DNA from: JBCBKL01 sp038521825
GTDB taxonomy: Bacteria > Pseudomonadota > Alphaproteobacteria > Rhodobacterales > Rhodobacteraceae
NCBI GenBank assembly: GCA_038521825.1
Contig: JBCBKL010000026.1
Span: 1 to 39,326, forward strand
Reading direction: 5' to 3'
Length of the DNA: 39,326 bases
Shown: one piece after another, positions 7,374-14,836 of the stretch
Position numbering within the stretch: position 1 is the stretch's first letter
Layout of the letters: each line of letters opens with the position of its first letter
Notes under the pieces: generated by a model
What the model saw: the letters and a program-made list of their open reading frames with translations, nothing else
Databases searched by the model: none
What the model was told of the DNA's origin: nothing
Program-made: the position numbers and the translations under genes

Positions 7374-7745
7374 ATGCCGCAACTTATCGAATGCACAGCC
7401 GTCTATCCCACTCTTGCAGTGTCCAGCGTGGAAGAAACCTGCAATTGGTATGTTAAGAATCTCGACTTCACTGTCAGATTCTTGTGGGGAACCCCGCCAA
7501 CACATGGCGTTATCTTGTTCGGCGAGGCTTGTGTCCATTTTTGGAACGGCGTTCCTCAACTCGGCGAGAATTGGCTCTATTTCGATATCACAAACTTAGA
7601 TGCGATGAATGACCGCGCCAAGGCGAGCGGTGTAGAGATAACAAGGCCCCCTGAAAACTATCCATGGGGTATGCGGGAGTTCAATGCACTTGATCTCAAT
7701 GGCTACAGAATCCGATTTGGCCAACATCTGGGGGAATTGAGCTAA
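7374..7745 (+). CDS. VOC family (glyoxalase/bleomycin-resistance fold) protein
   Basis: A 123-residue single-domain VOC protein. It shows the two beta-alpha-beta-beta-beta modules: TAVYPTLAVSSVEETCNWYV with FGEACVHFWNG, then YFDITNLDAMNDRAKASGVE with REFNALDLNGYRIRFGQ. Metal-ligand-type residues occur at the usual ends of strands (His/Glu in ACVHFW, Glu in MREFNALD). The substrate is unknown; glyoxalase-like, dioxygenase-like or drug-binding roles are all possible. The frame is open upstream to 6873, but the ATG at 7374 has a good ribosome-binding site (GGGAGAAG) and begins the domain, and the upstream extension has no recognisable domain. It stands alone between the replication module and the arsenic region. 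Confidence 0.75.
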   Translation: MPQLIECTAVYPTLAVSSVEETCNWYVKNLDFTVRFLWGTPPTHGVILFGEACVHFWNGVPQLGENWLYFDITNLDAMNDRAKASGVEITRPPENYPWGMREFNALDLNGYRIRFGQHLGELS

Positions 7746-8341
7746 GTCGGATGGCCGACAATGGATCGGTGCGCAGCATATGGAACTATGGCCTCCCGTC
7801 TGACATGCGCACCAGGCCGTGCCTGCGCCGGACCGGGGGCTGGCGCAGCGACGTGGGTTCTGAGCACTTTATGGCAGCCCGTGTCATCTTTCGCATGATC
7901 GGCGCGCGCACGTGGACAACGCCCAGTTGATCGCGGCGGATGCAACGAATGACCCGCGCGCCCATATGATTGCGATTGCGCCGTGACCCCCCGATTTCAT
8001 GTTGTCGATGTCAGTCTGGCCATCCTGGTTCGCATTTCTGATCCGGACTGGTCGTCCACGCTGCGCTAGACATTTTCGGAAAAGTAGCAGTAAGCGGCCG
8101 CAGACAGGATCAATCGCCACAGGGCAAGGCGGCGAAACAATATCCCACGTGGCGACCGAGCATACACACGTTTCCAGGCCCGCTGCCATTCCAGCGCAAT
8201 CTCCTGATGGCAGCATAGCATCCGCTGGCAAAAAGGATATTGCGAAGAAACAGCACTGTGCTTCGTGCAGCCTTCGTTGGACCACGTTGGCCGAGCCCAG
8301 TTTGATTACGGCACGCACAGCTGCCGCAAACGCAAAGTGCC
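7746..8341. other. gene-poor segment downstream of arsJ
   Basis: Nearly 600 bp with no gene I can support. The open frames lack start signals and recognisable motifs. One short plus-strand frame ending at the TGA near 7984 reads like a protein end (DNAQLIAADATNDPRAHMI) but has an upstream stop after about 40 codons, so it may be a decayed remnant. No terminator for arsJ was obvious. Confidence 0.4.
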
Positions 8342-9598
8342 TTAGGCCTCGCGCAGGAAGCTGGCCGCAACAGCCGCCGAAACAACCATGACAGTCGCGG
8401 TTCCCAGCATCAGCGGCAGGCCACCCACCTGATACGTGAGGCCGGACAAAACCGTTCCCAGCAACCTGCCGCCTGCGTTCGCCATATAGTAAAAACCAAC
8501 ATCCATGGTCACGCGTTCGACCTTGGTGAAGGCAAGGATAAGGTAGGAATGCAGCGCAGAGTTGATGGCAAAGGCGGCTCCGAAGGCGAGCAGACCAACC
8601 ACCAGGGTCACCGTCATCCAGGTTTGCGGCCCGGCCGAGGCAAAGGCCGCCACAGTGAGCGCTGCCGGTATGACAGCAAGTATCCACGCCCAAGAGCGCG
8701 CCGCCCTGACCAATACGACCTCGGGTCGCTTGGATGCCCTTAACAGGCGTGGCGCCGAAGCCTGCACAAACCCATACAGGATCACCCATATCGCCATGAA
8801 CGCGCCGATCATGAAAAAGGCTGTTCGGTTTCCGGCCTCGCTGCCGTCAGACAAGACCGCGTAAAAGTAGATCGGGATACCCACGACAAACCAGACGTCG
8901 CGCGCGCCAAACAGAAAAACACGTGCTGCCGACAGCCAATTCACATTGGCCGATTTCGAGAAGACTTCGGAGAACTTTGCGCCCTTTCGCCCCTTGGGCA
9001 GCCCGGATGGCATCGCGATGAGGACAGCGACCAGAATAACGGCCAGGATCGCCGCCATGCCCAGCACTGCCCAGACAAAGCCAAACGTCGCCAGAAGTAC
9101 CGCGCCCAACAGGAACCCAAGGCCCTTTACCGCGTTCTTCGATCCAGTCAGCAGTGCGACCCATCGGAACAGGCCGCCATCCTCGGTCGGGGCCAGCAAT
9201 TTCACAGCGGATTTGGAGGACATCTTGGCAAGATCCTTGGCAACACCGCTCGCCCCTTGCACGATCATCACATAGGCAACAGACAGACCAATCGCCCAGG
9301 CCGGATCAAGCTGCGCAAGGGCCAGCAGCGCCAGAACCTGGATACCAAGCCCAGCATAGAGCGTGGAGGTCAGGCCAAACCGCGCCGCAACCCAGCCAGC
9401 GCACAGGTTCGTCACCATGCCGGCGACCTCGTACAGCACGAAAAGATAGGCCAGTTGGACCGGCGAAAACCCCAGCGTGTGAAAGTGCAGCAGCACCAGC
9501 ATCCGCAGCGCGCCATCGGTCAGCATGAACGCCCAATAGGCCGCCGTGACGGCGATATAGGCCGACAGGCCCTCTGGCCTGGTCGACGTATCGGTCAA
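8342..9598 (-). CDS. arsJ: ArsJ, organoarsenical (1-arseno-3-phosphoglycerate) efflux MFS transporter
   Basis: A 418-residue MFS permease with about 12 hydrophobic segments. Recognisable ArsJ features are the N-terminal AYWAFMLTDGALRMLVLLHF, the VQGASGVAKDLAKMSSKSAVK loop and the distal FYYMANAGGRLLGTVLSG. The family exports 1-arseno-3-phosphoglycerate made by the partner GAPDH; the product breaks down outside the cell to arsenate and 3-phosphoglycerate. The partner gene is immediately upstream and overlaps by 4 bp (ATGA), so the two are almost certainly co-translated. With the ArsR-ArsC fusion it forms a three-gene arsenate-resistance operon. The assignment is strong because both sequence and gene order agree. 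Confidence 0.92.
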   Translation of the reverse strand: MTDTSTRPEGLSAYIAVTAAYWAFMLTDGALRMLVLLHFHTLGFSPVQLAYLFVLYEVAGMVTNLCAGWVAARFGLTSTLYAGLGIQVLALLALAQLDPAWAIGLSVAYVMIVQGASGVAKDLAKMSSKSAVKLLAPTEDGGLFRWVALLTGSKNAVKGLGFLLGAVLLATFGFVWAVLGMAAILAVILVAVLIAMPSGLPKGRKGAKFSEVFSKSANVNWLSAARVFLFGARDVWFVVGIPIYFYAVLSDGSEAGNRTAFFMIGAFMAIWVILYGFVQASAPRLLRASKRPEVVLVRAARSWAWILAVIPAALTVAAFASAGPQTWMTVTLVVGLLAFGAAFAINSALHSYLILAFTKVERVTMDVGFYYMANAGGRLLGTVLSGLTYQVGGLPLMLGTATVMVVSAAVAASFLREA

Positions 9599-10593
9599 AC
9601 CGAAGCTCCGACCATCAACGCCACATCCACCAACCTGTGGGCGTACCCCATTTCGTTGTCATACCACGCATAGACCTTCACCTGCGTTCCGTTCACGACC
9701 ATGGTCGACGGCGCGTCCACGATGCTGGACCGTTCGTCATTGGTGTAGTCGGTCGACACAAGCGGGCGTTCTTCGTAGCCAAGGATGCCATTCAGGTCGC
9801 CTTCGGCGGCGGCTTTGAACAGCGCGTTGACCTCTTCGGCCGTCGTGCTCTGCTCCACCTCGAATACACAATCGGTGAGCGATGCATTCAACAGCGGTAC
9901 ACGGACGGCGTGGCCGTTCAAACGCCCGGTCAATTCGGGATAGATCAGGGTGATGGCGGTGGCGCTGCCGGTTGTTGTCGGGATCAGAGAATTCAGCGCC
10001 GAGCGCGCGCGGCGCAAGTCTTTTGCGGGCCTGTCCACGATGGTCTGGGTATTGGTGACGTCATGGATCGTGGTGATCGACCCATGTTTGATGCCCAGGG
10101 CCTCGTGAATGACCTTCACCACCGGTGCCAGGCAATTCGTCGTACAACTCGCCGCTGTCACGATGCGGTGACGGTCCGCCTCGTAGATATCGTGGTTCAC
10201 GCCATAGACGATATTGGTCGCATCACCGTCCTTGACGGGTGCCGAGACCACAACTTTCTGCACACCAGCCTCGAAATACGGCGCGATCTTGGCCTCGGAC
10301 TTGAAGGCGCCCGTGCAGTCGATCACCACATCGACCCCGTCCAGCGGCAAGTCCGCAATGTTTCGGGTTCCGATGAACGGAAGACGGGTGCCGTCGATCG
10401 CCACACTGTCCGCATCGTGGGAAATGTCGGCATTCCACCGTCCATGCACCGTATCGAATTCCAGAAGGTGCGCGTGCATCTCGGGATCACCAATCGCGTC
10501 GTTGATCCACGCGATCTGGGCCCCCCGTTCCAGCAGAGGTCTGAGGGCCAGTTTTCCGATACGGCCAAGACCGTTCAACGCATAGGTGGTCAC
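9595..10593 (-). CDS. ArsJ-associated glyceraldehyde-3-phosphate dehydrogenase
   Basis: A 332-residue GAPDH. The NAD-binding N-terminus reads MTTYALNGLGRIGKLALRPL. The catalytic site ASCTTNCLAP has Cys150 as nucleophile, with the His partner expected downstream near HGSITTIHDVTNTQ. The C-terminal helix ends with WYDNEMGYAHRLVD. In arsenic operons this enzyme uses arsenate in place of phosphate to make 1-arseno-3-phosphoglycerate from glyceraldehyde 3-phosphate, the substrate of ArsJ. It overlaps both neighbours by 4 bp. The operon context argues against a housekeeping glycolytic role, though the sequence alone does not prove arsenate preference. Confidence 0.92.
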   Translation of the reverse strand: MTTYALNGLGRIGKLALRPLLERGAQIAWINDAIGDPEMHAHLLEFDTVHGRWNADISHDADSVAIDGTRLPFIGTRNIADLPLDGVDVVIDCTGAFKSEAKIAPYFEAGVQKVVVSAPVKDGDATNIVYGVNHDIYEADRHRIVTAASCTTNCLAPVVKVIHEALGIKHGSITTIHDVTNTQTIVDRPAKDLRRARSALNSLIPTTTGSATAITLIYPELTGRLNGHAVRVPLLNASLTDCVFEVEQSTTAEEVNALFKAAAEGDLNGILGYEERPLVSTDYTNDERSSIVDAPSTMVVNGTQVKVYAWYDNEMGYAHRLVDVALMVGASV

Positions 10594-11435
10594 GAAGAGG
10601 CTCCGTCATTGGTTCCGGAAATGTCGTCAACGGCCTTCTGCAATGCGATGCGATCCAGTGAGCCAATCGGCAAGGCAGAGAACGCCTTGATGCGGTTCAA
10701 AAGTGCGCCGTAGGCCTGATGGAAGGCGAGGTTTCTTTCGGCATACGACCCCTCGACCTTGACCGGATCCGGCATTCCCCAATGGGCGCTGATCGGCTGG
10801 CCTGTCCAGGCCGGGCAATCCTCGTTGGCGGCTTGATTGCACACCGTGAAGACGAAATCGAAGTCGGGCGCATCGTCGCCCTGGAACACCGCGACATTCT
10901 TTGCCTCGAGCACAGAGGTATCGTGGCCGTTCAATTCCAAGACCTCCAGCGCAAAGGGATTAAGCTCGGATCGCGGCTTGGTTCCGGCCGAGTAGGCGAC
11001 AAAACGGTCGCCCGCTTCCTTGCGCAGGATTGATTCGGCAAAGATGGATCGCGCGGAATTTCCGGTGCAGATGAAAAGCACATTGTATTTGCGATCGGTC
11101 ATTAGACTGTCTCCAACTGTGGCTGAGAGGTTATCCGGCGAACAGATTTCCGGGCGCCCGCGACAGCAATCGCGCAGCAAGTAGTCAAATGTCGCGCGCG
11201 CGGCATCCATGTCGATGGCATAGCGCAACGACGTTCCGGCCCGTTCCTGCGTGACAAGGCCCGCTTGCATCAAGGCGCTAACATAGGTCGAAAGGGTGTT
11301 GGGCTTCAGATCAAGCGCCTGCGCCAGCTCGGTCGCCGGGACACGGTCCGGATAGCGCCGCATAAGCAGCCTGAACAGGGCCAGCCGCTGCGGATGACCC
11401 AGTGTCGAGAGGCGATTGGGAATCAATACATCCAT
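10590..11435 (-). CDS. ArsR-ArsC fusion: arsenic-responsive repressor joined to LMW-PTP-type arsenate reductase domain
   Basis: A 281-residue two-domain protein. Residues 1-100 are an ArsR/SmtB winged helix (STLGHPQRLALFRLLMRRYP, TELAQALDLKPNTLSTYVSA, AGLVTQERAGTSLRYAID) ending with Cys90, Cys91 and Cys98, plausible As(III) ligands. Residues 115-281 are a low-molecular-weight phosphatase-type ArsC domain with the P-loop CTGNSARS (Cys123, Arg129) and the later DFVFTVCNQA and GMPDPVKVEGS. The fusion could link sensing to arsenate reduction. It heads the arsR-arsC / GAPDH / arsJ operon and overlaps the next gene by 4 bp. A palindrome and a promoter lie immediately before the ATG, so the repressor domain probably autoregulates and the mRNA may be nearly leaderless. 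Confidence 0.9.
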   Translation of the reverse strand: MDVLIPNRLSTLGHPQRLALFRLLMRRYPDRVPATELAQALDLKPNTLSTYVSALMQAGLVTQERAGTSLRYAIDMDAARATFDYLLRDCCRGRPEICSPDNLSATVGDSLMTDRKYNVLFICTGNSARSIFAESILRKEAGDRFVAYSAGTKPRSELNPFALEVLELNGHDTSVLEAKNVAVFQGDDAPDFDFVFTVCNQAANEDCPAWTGQPISAHWGMPDPVKVEGSYAERNLAFHQAYGALLNRIKAFSALPIGSLDRIALQKAVDDISGTNDGASS

Positions 11436-11436
11436 T

Positions 11437-11471
11437 ATTCATGAATATCTGAATTACGCCCAGCCACGCAA
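11437..11471 (-). promoter_or_regulatory. ars operon promoter with overlapping ArsR-type operator
   Basis: On the minus strand TTGCGT (11466-11471), an 18-bp spacer and TATTCA (11442-11447) resemble -35/-10 boxes. The palindrome ATTCATGAAT (11437-11446) overlaps the -10, with a further ATTCA at 11450-11454. AT-rich ATTCA/TGAAT repeats are typical of ArsR-family operators. Transcription would start within a few bases of the ATG at 11435. Confidence 0.55.
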
Positions 11472-11484
11472 GGGGGCTACCGGG

Positions 11485-12357
11485 TCAGTTCTCAGTGACA
11501 TTCAACACTCCAAGACAGCCGGTCGCCACGCACCAGCAATCCGTTCGGTCCAGCAGCACACCTAGCAGCGGTTGCGCCACGATCATGCCAATGTGCATGA
11601 CGGCGATGAAAATCGCCGCCGCAGCGGTGCTTGCACCTCCGTCCAGCATATGCAGCGGGGCAAGTGACAGAACCGTCGTATCCACAAAGCCGAAAGCCAG
11701 CACAAGAAGGATCAGCAAAGGTGCCGCTAGGGCGAAGCGCGGCAAGTCCGCCAGCGCCAGTTTGTCAGGTTCGATCTTTGCACGCCGAGACATAATCCCA
11801 AGACCGAAAGCGGCCAGCGAAATAAGGACAGCACATGCGGCGAACGCCAGACCGTCTTCTGTCCCGAAGACGGGAATGGCGAGCGGGCCGATGACGAAAC
11901 CCAACGTCATGCCCGCGCTGTAGATGCCCGCTACGCGCCCGCGCACCCTGTCGGCACTGGCGGCATTGAGCCAAGCTTCCCCGAAAACGTATATGGCGTT
12001 GACGCAAAACCCGAGAACGAAGCGCAAAAGGAACCACACGGCCAGCACATCCGTCACTGCGAAACCGATCAGCGTTATCGCAGCACCTGCAAGGCCCGCT
12101 ACGATCACCTGTCCTGCCCGCAGATGTTTCGTCAGGGCAGGCGCGACAAGAACGGAGACTGCAAGCCCCAGCATGAAAGCGGCGGCATTCAACCCTACGA
12201 CGGTTTCCGATGCACCACGCCCCGCCAGAAGCAGGGAGATCAAGGGGTAAGTTAGCCCCTGTGCAACTGCGAACACGGTAATGCCGATTGTAACGGTCGC
12301 CACGGACCACCAATCGGTGTCAATTAAGGGAGGCTGTCTAGGATGCGCGGCGTTCAT
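11485..12357 (-). pseudogene. MFS transporter, 3'-truncated
   Basis: A 290-residue protein that matches the first two thirds of an MFS permease. It has a conserved N-terminal half (TVFAVAQGLTYPLISLLLAG, the VFGEAWLNAASADRVRGRVAGI loop, GFVIGPLAIPVFG) and about three segments of the second half (LLILLVLAFGFVDTTVLSLA, AAAAIFIAVMHIGMIVAQPL). Members of this YcaD-like group usually have about 390 residues. Here the frame ends in an unrelated-looking tail after LLGVLLDRTD, and the last three or four transmembrane segments are missing. The break is 50 bp from the start of the ars operon, so arrival of that operon or a deletion probably removed the 3' end. Transport activity is unlikely. An inverted repeat TGAGA-ATGA-TCTCA at 12359-12372 precedes it. 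Confidence 0.65.
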
Positions 12358-12506
12358 TTGAGAATGATCTCATTTGTCTTCGCGACAGGCAAGAAACCAT
12401 GAAAAGCCGCCATTCGTGCTATGTGCAGCATCGGTGGGTCTGGGCTCATTTTCCTCTTTCGCCGCAAAGTTCGTGGACGGCTGATCCCGAAGAATTGCCA
12501 CTGAGA

Positions 12507-12517
12507 TAGGGCAGGGG
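12507..12517 (+). repeat. direct repeat copy 2, TAGGGCAGGGG
   Basis: Lies immediately downstream of the WGR gene. Together with copy 3 at 13409-13419 it brackets the WGR-recombinase gene pair (about 0.9 kb). Confidence 0.4.
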
Positions 12518-12524
12518 GCTGGCA

Positions 12525-12779
12525 TCACCCTGCAAGCTGATAGCCCCGCTTCTGCTTCGCACGATAGAGCGCCATCGTCGCGTCGGCGGCGCGGCCTGCA
12601 TCCTCGAAACAGTCGATCCGGTGTCGTCCCTGGGTGCCGATGCGGCCGCATTCGCGCAAGAGGGACACGCCGCCGAACAGGTCAGGCATCAGGCGCAACC
12701 GGTAGAAACGATACATATTCGCGTCGTGGTCCACGCGCTCGATGCGGATGTCCTCGGGAAACAGCTCAAACTGCTGCAT
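12525..12779 (-). CDS. WGR domain protein
   Basis: An 84-residue protein made up almost entirely of a WGR domain: MYRFYRLRLMPDLFGGVSLL followed by RECGRIGTQGRHRIDCFED, where the family's W-G-R signature is represented by C-G-R, and a closing helix with AADATMALYRAKQKRGY. WGR domains are thought to bind nucleic acid; in PARP proteins they contact DNA. The ATG at 12779 lies inside the end of the serine recombinase gene (14-bp overlap), so the two are translationally coupled. Small WGR proteins accompany alphaproteobacterial mobile elements; whether this one assists recombination is unknown. Confidence 0.75.
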   Translation of the reverse strand: MQQFELFPEDIRIERVDHDANMYRFYRLRLMPDLFGGVSLLRECGRIGTQGRHRIDCFEDAGRAADATMALYRAKQKRGYQLAG

Positions 12780-13338
12780 CGGGGGCCGCCTCTCGCATGA
12801 CACGGCTGATCGTGGAGCGATGGACATTGAACAGGCGCGCAGCCTCGGCCTCGGTACGCTTGCCGGATCGCACCAGGTCACGAATTTCCCGGCGCTGATC
12901 GCCCGACAGCTTCGGCTTGCGCCCTGGGTGGCGTCCCTTCTTGCGGGCGCGCTCCAGACCGGCGCGCGTGCGCTCCCGGATCATCTCGCGCTCGAACTCG
13001 GCGAAGACGCCGACTATCTGCATCATCATGCGCCCTGCCGGCGTCGTCGTGTCGATGGATTCCGTCAGGGACCGAAAGCCAGCACCCGCCGCGTTGATCT
13101 CCTCCATAATGGACAGAAGGTCTTTGAGCGACCGCGACAGTCGGTCGAGCTTCCAGACGATCACCACGTCGCCGTCGCGGAGCTGGTCGAGCATTCGGTG
13201 CAGCTCTGGCCGATCCCACCGGCCCCCGGAAGCGCGCTCCTCGAACATGCGCTCGCACCCGGCGGCGCGCAGCGCGTCGATCTGCGCGGCGGTGTCCTGA
13301 CCGCGATCTGTGGAAATACGAGCATAGCCAAAGTTCAT
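12766..13338 (-). CDS. serine recombinase (resolvase/invertase family)
   Basis: A 190-residue small serine recombinase. The catalytic domain begins MNFGYARISTDRGQ with Ser9 as nucleophile, followed by VIVWKLDRLSRSLKDLL and FRSLTESIDTTTPAGRMMMQ. The long helix EFEREMIRERTRAGLERARKK leads to the DNA-binding HTH (EAEAARLFNVHRSTISRVMRE). The length is that of Tn3-type resolvases and DNA invertases. No transposase accompanies it, so it may resolve dimers, invert DNA or be a leftover of a transposon. Repeated TGTTGCG/CGCAACA motifs directly upstream are candidate crossover subsites. It overlaps the WGR gene. Confidence 0.92.
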   Translation of the reverse strand: MNFGYARISTDRGQDTAAQIDALRAAGCERMFEERASGGRWDRPELHRMLDQLRDGDVVIVWKLDRLSRSLKDLLSIMEEINAAGAGFRSLTESIDTTTPAGRMMMQIVGVFAEFEREMIRERTRAGLERARKKGRHPGRKPKLSGDQRREIRDLVRSGKRTEAEAARLFNVHRSTISRVMREAAPDAAV

Positions 13339-13346
13339 GCGAACAG

Positions 13347-13514
13347 TGTTGCGCTTTCTTGTTGCTCAATCAAGGGAATTCGCAACATATTTTCGCAACA
13401 GTTGGAGGTAGGGCAGGGGCCTTGCGATTTCATGGCTCTCTCGCCTGTTTTTCTTGGCATTCTGAGGGACTAACAGGCGTCCCGGCCTCAGAGGTCCCAG
13501 ATGTGTTGCGCAAC
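13347..13514. repeat. TGTTGCG/CGCAACA repeats, candidate res site or operator
   Basis: TGTTGCG occurs at 13347-13353 and 13504-13510, and its complement CGCAACA at 13381-13387 and 13394-13400. The last TGTTGCG runs into the small palindrome GTTGCGCAAC. Multiple half-sites immediately in front of a resolvase gene fit the layout of res sites, which have three paired subsites within about 120 bp. The spacing here is not canonical. Confidence 0.4.
13409..13419 (+). repeat. direct repeat copy 3, TAGGGCAGGGG
   Basis: Lies within the region in front of the serine recombinase. See copies at 6998-7008 and 12507-12517. Confidence 0.4.
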
Positions 13515-13707
13515 TGACCGTTTTTGCTATCGCGACAAACCAATTTGGCTAAGCAAAACGTCGCCACCCTCGCAGTACCAATTGCGCAAGTTTTAGCCGC
13601 TCTGAATTGGTGTCACTGTCCTTATTCAACCTATGGTTATGATTCTTAATGCGCAGATCAATAGCGCATCACAATGACCAAACCATCAACACAGGAGTAT
13701 AAACACT

Positions 13708-13836
13708 ATGTCCACCGAAGCAAAAAAAACTGCTGCTCAGACATCCACTCCGAGCAAGAAAGATGAGTTCGAAATACTGATGAAGAACTCAAAAACTCCC
13801 TACGAGGACAGCCCGCGTCAAGACGTCGGCCACTAA
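13708..13836 (+). CDS. small Lys-rich peptide, candidate modified-peptide precursor (42 aa)
   Basis: A 42-codon gene with a clear ribosome-binding site (AGGAG, 10 bp before the ATG). The N-terminal half is rich in Lys, Thr, Ser and Ala (STEAKKTAAQTSTPSKKDEF). The C-terminal part holds a short amphipathic stretch and ends with Pro, Tyr, Glu, Asp, Arg, Gln, Gly and His, finishing DVGH. There is no Cys, no signal peptide and no Gly-Gly leader site. It is followed at once by a perfect hairpin and then by three putative iron oxygenases, an MFS permease and an acetyltransferase on the same strand. That layout is typical of ribosomally made, post-translationally modified peptides, where the precursor is expressed in excess. 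I do not recognise the peptide family; the precursor role is inferred. Confidence 0.6.
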   Translation: MSTEAKKTAAQTSTPSKKDEFEILMKNSKTPYEDSPRQDVGH

Positions 13837-13845
13837 CTCTGCTGC

Positions 13846-13877
13846 GCCGACCCCGAGGCCTCGGGGTCGGCCGTTTT
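13846..13877 (+). terminator. perfect 26-bp palindrome with short T-run: terminator or attenuator
   Basis: Bases 13846-13871 form a perfect GC-rich palindrome (arms GCCGACCCCGAGG) followed by CGTTTT. It lies between the small peptide gene and the oxygenase genes. The strong stem with only four T residues could allow partial read-through, giving more peptide mRNA than enzyme mRNA. Confidence 0.75.
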
Positions 13878-13897
13878 GGCTGTAACAGGGGAGAGTA

Positions 13898-14836
13898 ATG
13901 TCACTTGCTCAGGCATTAGATCGGGCGGTCAGCAAGGCGCTTCAGTCACGGCGGACAGAGCCAAAATACCGCGTTTTCAAGGATACCGGCCTGGATTATG
14001 TTCTGTGCCGCAAAATCCCGGAGGTTTGGGAGCGCGATGCAGGTGCCTCTTATGACCAGCTTGCGCGGATTGCAGGCTCCAAAACCTGTATGGCCGTCAA
14101 TGACATCGCAGCATGGGACGCGGAACTTGGACTGCACATTAGGCGTGCCCTCGACAAAACAGGCGTGTTAGACCAGTTTTCGAACCCGCACATCATCGAC
14201 ACCTACACATTCATTTCATCTTCGTCCGGCTGGACCCCGTTCGGGGCCCATGTCGATTTCGATCACTCACTAATTCTCGGGGCCGGTGGCGCACAACGCA
14301 CGATTTACACATGGGACATCGGAGCAAATATCGGTCAACTCAAGCAAGATGCCACTTCGTTTCTAGGGCTGTCCTTCGACTACGCCGACCGGTTGCAGGA
14401 TGCCAACCGGATCGATCTAAGCCCCGGCGATCAGGCCGTGATCAAAGCCTTGGAGGGTCACGTGTTCTACGCCAGCGGCGGTGGAATGTTCGTCGGCATC
14501 AGTTGCGTCGAAGGTGACGATGCAGCTTACGATCACAGTCCAGCCCTCGCACCAACCAAGGATTTCGAAGTCCCGGCGTTTCTGGATGCGCGCAGCACCG
14601 AACCCCTGCGTTGGTCAGATGCGGCCGAAATCCATAATGACAGCGTGGCCAGTGGCGACTTGCGGTTCATGGCCCGACCCGAAGCGGTCAGCGTGGCGCG
14701 CGAGATCAAAAGTGTGTTGTCCCACAGCCCGGAGACAAACTTCCAGACATGCGTGAATCATTTCAAAGGAGAACCGGTAAATGTCCAAGCCCTTATTAGC
14801 TCATGCGCCCGAATCGGAGCCATTTACGTATCATGA
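13898..14836 (+). CDS. JmjC/cupin-like putative 2OG-Fe(II) oxygenase
   Basis: A 312-residue protein I assign, with moderate confidence, to the JmjC/cupin oxygenase superfamily. The central segment GWTPFGAHVDFDHSLILGAG supplies an H-x-D pair (His118, Asp120). RIDLSPGDQAVIKALEGHVF supplies a distal His188 after the usual PGD turn. The following GMFVGISCV would be the last core strand. The C-terminal 80 residues may be a small helical domain. The substrate could be the adjacent 42-residue peptide. Translation starts at the ATG with AGGGGAGAG in front, 26 bp after the hairpin. The gene overlaps the next by 56 bp, so both are in one operon. No cleavable signal is seen; it should be cytoplasmic. 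Confidence 0.65.
   Translation: MSLAQALDRAVSKALQSRRTEPKYRVFKDTGLDYVLCRKIPEVWERDAGASYDQLARIAGSKTCMAVNDIAAWDAELGLHIRRALDKTGVLDQFSNPHIIDTYTFISSSSGWTPFGAHVDFDHSLILGAGGAQRTIYTWDIGANIGQLKQDATSFLGLSFDYADRLQDANRIDLSPGDQAVIKALEGHVFYASGGGMFVGISCVEGDDAAYDHSPALAPTKDFEVPAFLDARSTEPLRWSDAAEIHNDSVASGDLRFMARPEAVSVAREIKSVLSHSPETNFQTCVNHFKGEPVNVQALISSCARIGAIYVS

Noticed and set aside
7884..8789. 301-residue minus-strand frame overlapping arsJ
   Set aside because: It overlaps the clear arsJ gene for more than 400 bp in another frame and is Cys/Trp/Gly-rich without motifs; a shadow frame.
9637..10713. 358-residue plus-strand frame opposite GAPDH
   Set aside because: The complementary strand encodes a full GAPDH with an active site; the plus frame is Arg/His-rich with no motif.
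12742..13473. 243-residue plus-strand frame opposite the serine recombinase
   Set aside because: An antisense shadow of the recombinase gene, which has all catalytic motifs.
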